From Neisseria sp. MVDL19-042950 (GTDB lineage Bacteria > Pseudomonadota > Gammaproteobacteria > Burkholderiales > Neisseriaceae): a stretch of 64,000 nt of DNA. Location of the stretch: NCBI RefSeq assembly GCF_030504625.1, contig NZ_JAUKWH010000010.1, forward strand, positions 1-64,000, read 5' to 3'. Position numbers and translations under genes: made by a program. Below are positions 56,301 to 64,000 of the stretch, piece by piece; the first letter of the stretch is position 1; every line of letters begins with the position of its first letter. Below the pieces are notes generated by a model. That model had not been told where the DNA came from and made no database searches. It worked only from the letters and a program-made list of their open reading frames with translations.

Positions 56301-57764
56301 ACGGTTGATGACGTTGTCGGCCGTGATGTCATCCAAACGGATAGACGTTTCGGGCGGCGTGAGGTCGGTGGTGTAGTTTTTGTGGGTTTCGGCGGTGGCT
56401 TGATTGCCTGCATCATCGGTAGCGGTAACTTGGGCGGTAACGGTCGTACGGCCGACCAAGTCGCTGCCGTTGAAATCAATGCTAAATGTGCCGTTCATTA
56501 CTTTGGTATACAGCTCGATCCACATCGGGTTGCCCGCACAATTGGAGCAGGAGCAAGTAACCAGCACTTCTTGCCCGTCTTGCACATTTTCCGCTTGGCC
56601 GGTAATGGTAATTTTGCCTTTCGACTCTTCAATATTGATGACGTTGTCTTCGGTAATATTATTGATGGTTAAAACCGGCGTGGCTATTTCGGTATCGACG
56701 CGATAGCGGTGGATACTGGTGCTTTGAACGGCATTGCCTGCCTCGTCGCGCACGGTAATGTCGGCGGTAATGCTGTTGTTGGCGGCCAGTATGCCGCCGC
56801 TGACGTTGGCGCGGAATGAACCTCCGCTAACCAAAGCGTTGACGGTGTCGTTACCGATGGTAAGCGTGAGCAGGCTGCCGTCGGGAGCGTTGCTTACTTG
56901 GCCGGACAAGGTAATTTCATGCTCCGATTCGGTTTTATTGACGATATTGTCTTCGGTAACCGAATCGAAAGTGATCACGGGTTTTTCCATTGCGGTATCG
57001 GCTTTGTAGCTGTGTACGGCATTGCCTGCCGCCACGCCGCCCGAACTTACCGTTGCGCTGATTTCTTGGTGTACGGCCAGAGTTTTTCCGTCTACTTCGA
57101 CTTCGAAGGTTCCGTTATGTACTTTACCCAGATATTCGGCATCGCCGATGCGCAGTGTAATCGTGTCTCCCTCGCCGGCATGGGATACCGTGCCTGAAAC
57201 CATAACGGCACGTTTGGATTCGCTGAGGTTGATCACATTATCGGCGGTAATCGAATTGAATGTGATTACCGGAGCGGGTTTGGATTCGGAGCCGGATCGG
57301 CTTTCCGTATTGCCGCCTTTACCTCCGCCGCCGCCGCTGGCCGCCAGACCGAGGGCGGCTGCGCCTAAAAGGGCGGCTGCCCCCATGCCTACTTGCAAAC
57401 CGCTTAATGAACCGCCGATGGTGATTTCTTGCGCAGTTACCGCTTCTTCGGGAATAATCATATCATCGGCGGCGGTAATGAATGTGCTGTTCAGACGGCC
57501 TAAGTATTGGCTGTCTTGCACCGGGAAGTTTGATTGATAGTTTTTCAGAATCAAACGGGGCGTTTCACTTGAATGCTCGTCAAGAAAAACCCATAAATCC
57601 TGATTGACCAGTTTCGAATCCGGCTCTGCAACCACAATACCTTGCTCGTCCAACAATTGGTAGCGGGTGTTGGGTTGGGCGGTCAGCGTGACGGTTTCAC
57701 CGTCTGTCAAAGCGATGGCTTCGGTTTTCCCGTTGCGGATGATATTCAGCGTATAAGCGGCCAT
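53361..57764 (-). CDS. Giant RTX protein with a serralysin-type (M10) zinc metalloprotease domain and Ig-like repeats
   Basis: The 1467-residue protein starts with a module like that of the adhesin gene (RLILKNYQSNFPVQDSQYLG near residue 70), then a hydrophobic Ala/Gly segment (MGAAALLGAAALGLAAS) and a Gly-rich linker. Seven Ig-like repeats of about 95-110 residues (about 165-900) follow. Several begin like PVITFNSITADNVINLSES. Next is an M10B protease domain (about 905-1200): zinc motif HEIMHSLGAKH near residue 1058, a Met-turn SNMSYK near 1095, and the upstream DMQGNWGHMHKNPTGKGG. RTX repeats occupy about 1240-1430 (GGKGDDQINGAAGNDYIDGGAGADTMEGG). There is a CSCSNC cluster in the third repeat. 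It is an unusual combination: serralysins are normally about 480 residues and lack Ig arrays. Export by the window's type I system is inferred. Confidence 0.88.
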   Translation of the reverse strand: MAAYTLNIIRNGKTEAIALTDGETVTLTAQPNTRYQLLDEQGIVVAEPDSKLVNQDLWVFLDEHSSETPRLILKNYQSNFPVQDSQYLGRLNSTFITAADDMIIPEEAVTAQEITIGGSLSGLQVGMGAAALLGAAALGLAASGGGGGKGGNTESRSGSESKPAPVITFNSITADNVINLSESKRAVMVSGTVSHAGEGDTITLRIGDAEYLGKVHNGTFEVEVDGKTLAVHQEISATVSSGGVAAGNAVHSYKADTAMEKPVITFDSVTEDNIVNKTESEHEITLSGQVSNAPDGSLLTLTIGNDTVNALVSGGSFRANVSGGILAANNSITADITVRDEAGNAVQSTSIHRYRVDTEIATPVLTINNITEDNVINIEESKGKITITGQAENVQDGQEVLVTCSCSNCAGNPMWIELYTKVMNGTFSIDFNGSDLVGRTTVTAQVTATDDAGNQATAETHKNYTTDLTPPETSIRLDDITADNVINRAESADNVTISGKVDGEFRQGDNVTLTVDNQTHQTAVDAEGRFSTTVSGSLLSENKSPTVHASIDAHDSAGNAGKAQTSTSYSVKTENHIQIELNALTADNLINAGEAKKSVTLTGRVAGDDAVIGQNVVLTVNHKTYTATVNTDKTFSTEVAGSDLVADKNYTVQAVLNSKDRAGNSLNAEASHAYKVSAEAAASVKITAIENGHTLISDQSQPLIRINGKVNLSGDFAQGRNPERLNGITLKIGEKSYRLPINEDDQTFHLDVPSEEWAKLSGKEIHYDFHTESHIFSLTQTTNQQNKPVYLIHKIETPKLDAQHVELSGNALTKNDNGTYTVAQTEAIPTVTIRGIADGSAKEGDKVQIAVGKEHYEAVVQADKTFSTAIPAEKLAANAGHTVTATLATQDNTGNNITVTNSMGYTAPHATTGEFVSQHGALSPDKLPYFINAIDMQGNWGHMHKNPTGKGGANLTYHFATTEEIQAEPSRAGVTNQITYSDHARTVVKNALDTISKYVDITFTEKDTNQKTDINFYMGDMPESFKHNSGFAYIGGDVYWSKGYFQNTGDRFRYYISTHEIMHSLGAKHTHDGGKVVLSEDEDSLGVSNMSYKMYNDFSGTDDLRLYDLAFLHYRYGVNPNARKGNDTYTFKTFNALSADADIYIWDGAGIDTFDASNETQGVNVDLTPGSWIYAGEKSTNKDGVEHFAVRGKTVWNRNTYFDLDPATEIRGVTGQITYNDFTDKQAFIGYDTQIENLIGSAHNDTLHGNKADNVIYGGKGDDQINGAAGNDYIDGGAGADTMEGGSGNDTYVVDHQDDKVIEQANEGTDHVHSHIDYTLTDNVEHLTLLGSTTIKGTGNALDNTLQGNNADNILNGMAGNDRIIGGGGSDTLTGGEGKDTFVFDSPLDGSVDTITDFLVGTDTIELSSAIFGNVNTTMTDFMNYITYNAKTGHLSYDSDGVGGADAIHFATLDKNLELSQSSFIIG

Positions 57765-57987
57765 AATTTTTCCCGTAAAGTAAATTTATGTATTTTTGTG
57801 TTTAAAAATTTTGGTTATTATAAATCAAAGTTCATATTTTATGATATTCGGTATTAAATAAAAGATAATCGGTTATTATTGAAAAGGGAAAATTTTTTCG
57901 ATTGGCAGAAATTTTGATATTGTTGCGGTTGTTCAAAACGGCTCTGCTACCATGCAGGCCGTCTGAAAAAGTTTGAAAAGGAACGGT

Positions 57988-58188
57988 ATGCGTAGAAGGA
58001 AAACCGAAATAAATAAAGGTGAAGTTAACGATAACACTTTGAAAGCTCTGGTGAAGTCTAATCTTTTCCGGCACAAGGTTTATCGGAATAAAAAGGGCAG
58101 GGGCTCATACAGCCGTAAAAGCCGCAGCAACACGAAGTCAGATTTTTTGAGTATTATCAAAAAATCTGATTTTTTATTGGCCGTCTGA
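57988..58188 (+). CDS. arfA: Alternative ribosome-rescue factor ArfA
   Basis: ArfA rescues stalled ribosomes on non-stop mRNAs when tmRNA is overwhelmed, by recruiting RF2. The 66-residue product (ATG 57988, AAGGAACGGT ribosome site) matches E. coli ArfA: KGEVNDNTLKALVKSNLFRHKVYRNKKGRGSYSRK. A perfect 13-bp hairpin plus T-run lies inside the 3' part of the frame (58138-58175), as known for E. coli arfA, where it makes truncated, non-stop mRNA so that the protein rises only when tmRNA fails. The stop TGA lies inside a DUS-like sequence, and sanA starts 2 nt later. A longer TTG start at 57973 is not needed. Confidence 0.85.
   Translation: MRRRKTEINKGEVNDNTLKALVKSNLFRHKVYRNKKGRGSYSRKSRSNTKSDFLSIIKKSDFLLAV
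58138..58175 (+). terminator. Intrinsic terminator inside the arfA coding region
   Basis: TCAGATTTTTTGA (58138-58150) and its exact complement (58157-58169), 6-nt loop, followed by six T residues (58170-58175). It lies before the arfA stop codon, so a terminated transcript would have no stop. Confidence 0.85.
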
Positions 58189-58190
58189 AA

Positions 58191-58850
58191 ATGCTTGCGG
58201 GATTGTTGTATTTTTTGCCATTTGGATTATTTATTTTGGTTGCTGCCGATGTTTATATAACGTTCGCAGCCCGCAAACGCAGCTATCGGCGGGTTGACGA
58301 AATTCCTCAGGCTGATTTCGGGTTGGTGCTCGACACGGCGAAATATGTGGAAAACACCCGCATGCTTAACCGCTATTACCATTATCGTATCGAAGCGGCG
58401 GTGGAATTGTGGCGGAGAGGGAAGGTTAAAGCGTTTATCGTCAGAGGCAGCGGCATCAACCATTGCCCCAGCGAAACCGTCTGCATGCAAAACGATTTAT
58501 GTGCGGCAGGCGTGCCCGAAACTGTGATTTGGCAGGATACGGCGGGGCTGCGCACACTCGACAGTATTATCCGTTGCGCCGGACGTTTTCCCGAAAGCAG
58601 CTTTTGTATCGTTTCACAGCCTTTCCACAATCAGCGTGCATTGGTGCAGGCCAAAGCGTGTGGTATAGAGGCTTGGGCTTACAACGCCGGCATGGTCGGC
58701 ATGAAAACAGGATGGAAAACACATGCGCGGGAGCGGGCGGCGCGCCTGCGCCTTTGGTACGACTTGGTAATGAAAACCGCCCCGATTTACAGTTTGGAAG
58801 CGGTGCCCATAGCAAAGGCTGCGAATCGGAAGGGTTTTCAGACGGCCTGA
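58191..58850 (+). CDS. sanA: SanA-family (DUF218) inner-membrane protein
   Basis: The 219-residue protein has one N-terminal membrane span (LYFLPFGLFILVAADVYITF near residue 6) and a DUF218 domain with AVELWRRGKVKAFIVRGSGINHC near 70, DTAGLRTLDSIIRC near 114, and SQPFHNQRALVQAKACGIEAWAYNA near 143. In E. coli, SanA supports envelope barrier function (vancomycin exclusion at high temperature). The usual start of the domain, LGTSKY, reads LDTAKY here. Its last residues (GFQTA) and stop are encoded by a DUS. The ATG lies 2 nt after the arfA stop, so translation may depend on read-through of the arfA hairpin. Confidence 0.85.
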   Translation: MLAGLLYFLPFGLFILVAADVYITFAARKRSYRRVDEIPQADFGLVLDTAKYVENTRMLNRYYHYRIEAAVELWRRGKVKAFIVRGSGINHCPSETVCMQNDLCAAGVPETVIWQDTAGLRTLDSIIRCAGRFPESSFCIVSQPFHNQRALVQAKACGIEAWAYNAGMVGMKTGWKTHARERAARLRLWYDLVMKTAPIYSLEAVPIAKAANRKGFQTA

Positions 58851-59200
58851 TGGGAAAAGGCAAGGCAAAACAGCACGGTTAAATGTTAACTCGCGGCAAC
58901 ATTTTCTTACCATGCGGCGGCTTGGCATTTTGAAGAAGCAGCCCATTTACATTTATTGAAAGCCGTTATGAACGGTATGGTAAATAAATTTTGACTTGTT
59001 ACTGCGCTTTAGGCCAAAGAGCGCGATTTTGTAAGCCGTTTAGTCGGCAGCAGAATCGGTTTTGTACTTTGTATCGTTGCTGCTTACCGGTTTGCATCAA
59101 AAATAAGTTTATTTGCCGTAGTGTGGAAAATCGGCGGCTATCGTTTTCGGTGTGTTGGCGGATATTCCGATAAATTCTCTCCCAATATGAAAGGAAAGGT
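58851..59200. other. Intergenic region with the third dispersed repeat
   Basis: 350 bp between sanA and the DUF533 gene contain the repeat copy at 58985-59121 and no gene that I can support. Confidence 0.55.
58985..59121. repeat. Dispersed intergenic repeat, copy 3
   Basis: It shares TGCGCTTTAG, GATTTTGTAAGC, GAATCGGTT and CAAAAATAAGTTTATTTGC with copy 1 (2931-3070) in the same order and spacing, though the two lie 56 kb apart. Confidence 0.55.
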
Positions 59201-59830
59201 ATGAATTTCAACAATCTTTTAAATCAGGTATTAGGCAGCGTGCAGCAAAAAACAGGCGGCAGCGGCAGTAACGGCAAGGATACTTTGATGAAGATCGGAG
59301 GCGGTGCGGCTGCGGCGGGTTTGGTATCCATGTTTTTGAAAAATAAAAATACCAAAAAAATAGTGTCGGCGGGCTCTATGGCTGCTTTGGGCGCTTTGGC
59401 TTACCATGCTTATCAAAGCTGGCAGCGCAATAACGGCGATAACCAAGCCGTTTTGAATCAGGCTGCGTTTGAGCCCGTGGGCCATGATGCGGAAAATGCA
59501 GGGCGAATTATTCTGCGCACGATGATTGCCGCCGCTTCCGCCGACGGTTTGATTGACGAGCAGGAACAACAGTTGATTCAAAATGAAAGCGGCGGCGATC
59601 CGTCGACCCGCCAATGGTTGCTTGCCGAAACCGCCCGTCCCGCAACACCGGCCGACATCGCCCGCGAAATCGGCAACAACCCTGCTTTGGCCAGTGAAGC
59701 GTATCTGGCTGCGCGTATGGTTTGCGGCGATTTGGCACGCAAAGAAATCGTGTTTTTATCCCAGCTTTCACAAGCCTTGAATCTTGATGAAAAACTGGTG
59801 GAAACGTTGGAGAAGCAAGCCGGATTCTAA
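59201..59830 (+). CDS. DUF533 (YebE/TerB-like) protein
   Basis: The 209-residue protein has a Gly/Ala-rich hydrophobic centre (KIGGGAAAAGLVSMFLKN near residue 31, KIVSAGSMAALGALAYHAYQSW near 53) and a C-terminal TerB-like helical domain (AENAGRIILRTMIAAASADGLIDEQEQQLI near 96, with the characteristic ADGLID motif). YebE is a stress-induced protein of unknown function. GGAAAGG lies before the ATG. Confidence 0.85.
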   Translation: MNFNNLLNQVLGSVQQKTGGSGSNGKDTLMKIGGGAAAAGLVSMFLKNKNTKKIVSAGSMAALGALAYHAYQSWQRNNGDNQAVLNQAAFEPVGHDAENAGRIILRTMIAAASADGLIDEQEQQLIQNESGGDPSTRQWLLAETARPATPADIAREIGNNPALASEAYLAARMVCGDLARKEIVFLSQLSQALNLDEKLVETLEKQAGF

Positions 59831-59875
59831 AAGCTCCGGGAAGCGGCTTGGCCGTGTGAAATGCCGGATAAGGCT

Positions 59876-59908
59876 AAAGGCCGTCTGAAAAGTTTTCAGA
59901 CGGCCTTT
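59876..59908. terminator. Bidirectional DUS-pair terminator
   Basis: A 16-bp inverted repeat with one base between arms, between the DUF533 gene (+) and galU (-). Confidence 0.8.
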
Positions 59909-59945
59909 GCTTTGTTGACGGCAGATAATGCTTATACGGCTTGGT

Positions 59946-60821
59946 TTACGCTTTTTCTGCGTACTGTTTCAGCAACTCGCGGAAAGCGTCGCCGGTTTCG
60001 GGGTGTTTCAAACCGTAGGCGAGGGTGGCTTCCAGATAACCGATTTTGCTGCCGCAATCGTAGCGCGTACCTTCAAAAGCATGTGCCAGCACAAACTCGT
60101 GATCCAGCAGGCGGGCGATGCCGTCGGTAAGTTGGATTTCGTTGCCTGCGCCGCGCGGCAGGTTGGTGAGCAGGTCGAAAATACGCGGCGTGAGAATGTA
60201 GCGTCCGACCACGGCCAGATTGGAAGGCGCTTCTTCGGGCTTCGGTTTCTCAACGATATTGGTGATGCGCTTGTAGTTTTTCAGATTTTCGATTTCAACG
60301 ATGCCGTATGAACCGGTTTGCGACGGGTCGACGGTTTCTACGCCCAAAACGCTGTTGCCGGTTTGGTTGTAGATATCCACCATCTGCTTCAATGCGCCTT
60401 GCGGTGCGTCGATCAAGTCGTCGGCCAGAATCACGGCAAACGGCTCGTCGCCGACAGCGGCTTTGGCGCACAGCACGGCGTGCCCCAAACCCAATGCTTC
60501 GGCTTGGCGGATATACAGGCAGGTAATTTCGGGCGGCAGAATGTTGCGTACATGTGCCAGCAGTTTTTCTTTATTGCGGTGTTCCAGCTCGGTTTCCAAC
60601 TCGTAGGCTTTATCGAAGTGGTCTTCGATGCTGCGTTTGTTGCGGCCGGTAACGAACACCATTTCGGTACAGCCTGCGGCCACGGCTTCTTCTACGGCAT
60701 ATTGGATCAGCGGTTTGTCGACAATCGGCAGCATTTCTTTCGGGCTGGCTTTGGTGGCCGGCAGAAAGCGGGTGCCCATACCGGCAACGGGGAATACGGC
60801 TTTTTTAATCGGTTTCATCAT
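59946..60821 (-). CDS. galU: UTP--glucose-1-phosphate uridylyltransferase
   Basis: The enzyme makes UDP-glucose for surface polysaccharide, lipo-oligosaccharide and galactose metabolism. The 291-residue protein has the nucleotide-binding start [46 protein letters not shown], then [15 protein letters not shown] near 56, [11 protein letters not shown] near 128, and [11 protein letters not shown] near 168. AGGAGA precedes two adjacent ATGs, and either can be the start. It works in the same sugar-nucleotide economy as rfbA, although RfbA uses dTTP. Confidence 0.96.
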   Translation of the reverse strand: MMKPIKKAVFPVAGMGTRFLPATKASPKEMLPIVDKPLIQYAVEEAVAAGCTEMVFVTGRNKRSIEDHFDKAYELETELEHRNKEKLLAHVRNILPPEITCLYIRQAEALGLGHAVLCAKAAVGDEPFAVILADDLIDAPQGALKQMVDIYNQTGNSVLGVETVDPSQTGSYGIVEIENLKNYKRITNIVEKPKPEEAPSNLAVVGRYILTPRIFDLLTNLPRGAGNEIQLTDGIARLLDHEFVLAHAFEGTRYDCGSKIGYLEATLAYGLKHPETGDAFRELLKQYAEKA

Positions 60822-60937
60822 GTCTCCTTAAATGTGTTTGGCAATATGACAAGTTTCGAATAATAAAGTTTGCGATAGATTCGGCCTAACTATTAAATTG
60901 TACTGGAAGTTTCCAAATAAAAAAACTTGAGCGGGCG

Positions 60938-63422
<2,485 letters not shown>

Positions 63423-63533
63423 AATCTGAAGATATGAAACAGGCCGTCTGAAACAGATAGGCCGTATTGTATAGAAAAAGGGGCTTTCTGCCATGCCCCT
63501 TCTGCATGCCGAAATGGTTCGGAGAATAAAAAC

Positions 63534-63562
63534 AGGCCGTCTGAAAAGTTTTCAGACGGCCT
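63534..63562 (-). terminator. DUS-pair hairpin behind zipA
   Basis: A 14-bp inverted repeat with a one-base loop, about 30 bp after the zipA stop. Confidence 0.75.
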
Positions 63563-63593
63563 TTGATGATGGTTTGCACTGTTGCTGTGCAGA

Positions 63594-64000
63594 TTAAGAA
63601 AACAGACGTTGCGCCAATTGTCCGCCGGGTTCGATGCCGACTTTTTTCATTTCGTCCTGACGCGCCAGCACATAGCTGCGGACATCTTTCAGCCATTGGG
63701 TGGAAAGTTCTTCCAGTTTGTCGTTAACCAAATCCAAGCCCAAGGTGCTGGAAAGTTTTACGGCCAAATCCATAAAGCGGTTGAACTGTTTTTCGCCGGC
63801 GGGCACGTGGGTGATGTCGAACAGCATGCTGAAGCCGCGGTAGGCTTGGCTGGAAAGCAGGCTGGAGGTAAACGGTGCGTTGTCGAGCGTAACGATGCTG
63901 AACAGCGGTTCGCCGTTTTCGTCGGGCAGGTGGAACGCGCCGTCTACGCCGAGCTCGAAGCTCAAACTTTCTACGGCCGAGCGCAGTTCGATGCCGCTTA
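63594..64000 (-). CDS. zipA: Cell division protein ZipA, C-terminal FtsZ-binding domain (partial)
   Basis: The frame is open to the window edge, so the gene begins outside. The visible 135 residues match the ZipA C-terminal fold: a strand with LFSIVTLDNAPFTSSLLSSQAYRGFSMLFDITHVP, then helices NRFMDLAVKLSSTLGLDLVNDKLEELSTQWLKDVRSYVLARQDEMKKVGIEPGG. The adjacency with ligA is the same as in E. coli and other proteobacteria, which supports the call. ZipA links FtsZ to the membrane at the division site. The N-terminal membrane anchor is not in the window. Confidence 0.85.
   Translation of the reverse strand, partial: SGIELRSAVESLSFELGVDGAFHLPDENGEPLFSIVTLDNAPFTSSLLSSQAYRGFSMLFDITHVPAGEKQFNRFMDLAVKLSSTLGLDLVNDKLEELSTQWLKDVRSYVLARQDEMKKVGIEPGGQLAQRLFS

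Overview
The window is a stretch of chromosome from a member of the Neisseriaceae, most likely a Neisseria species. The main evidence is the DNA uptake sequence AGGCCGTCTGAA (the AG-DUS dialect used by many commensal Neisseria, not the AT-DUS of N. meningitidis and N. gonorrhoeae). It occurs dozens of times on both strands, very often as head-to-head pairs that form terminator hairpins behind genes. Housekeeping proteins (PurC, SMC, EttA, LigA, GalU, PntAB) fit a betaproteobacterium. I see no phage, insertion sequence, CRISPR array or rRNA. There is one tRNA gene (Glu, TTC).

Layout. 0-0.5 kb: C-terminus of a proline/acid-rich surface-type protein. 0.6-2.8 kb: purC and a membrane-anchored EEP-family hydrolase. 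3.2-4.3 kb: a nitronate monooxygenase gene broken by two single-base frameshifts. 4.5-7.5 kb: polyamine ABC transporter genes potGHI. 7.9-11.5 kb: dTDP-L-rhamnose operon rfbBACD. 11.7-14.2 kb: lemA, a YnfA-like gene and two TPM-domain genes. 14.3-19.6 kb: accD, trpA, fxsA, an NlpD-like lipoprotein, a small exported protein, dcd and rdgC. 19.75 kb: tRNA-Glu. 19.9-22 kb: a VIT-family transporter and an alcohol dehydrogenase. 22.6-27.3 kb: a complete type I secretion system (TolC-like, ABC exporter, HlyD-like) in a visibly AT-richer block. 27.5-33.6 kb: pseudouridine synthase, psd, gloA, pntAB and an acetyltransferase. 33.7-38.4 kb: a type III restriction-modification system whose mod gene has an (ACCGA)12 tract and is out of frame as sequenced. 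38.5-41.9 kb: a MocR-type regulator, ccoG and a FixH-like gene. 42-45.5 kb: smc. 46-57.8 kb: an OmpA-type lipoprotein, a 1426-residue BapA-like RTX adhesin with a von Willebrand A domain, ettA, and a 1467-residue protein joining a BapA-like N-terminus, about seven Ig-like repeats, a serralysin-type zinc protease and RTX repeats. 58-64 kb: arfA with a terminator inside its coding region, sanA, a DUF533 gene, galU, ligA and the C-terminus of zipA.

How it fits together. The most interesting set is the secretion and surface module: the type I secretion operon, the OmpA lipoprotein and two giant RTX proteins that share a related N-terminal module and C-terminal secretion features. By inference the exporter secretes both, one as a biofilm-type adhesin and the other as a cell-associated or released metalloprotease. 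The phase-variable DNA methyltransferase may add epigenetic switching. The rhamnose genes and galU supply nucleotide sugars for surface polysaccharide.
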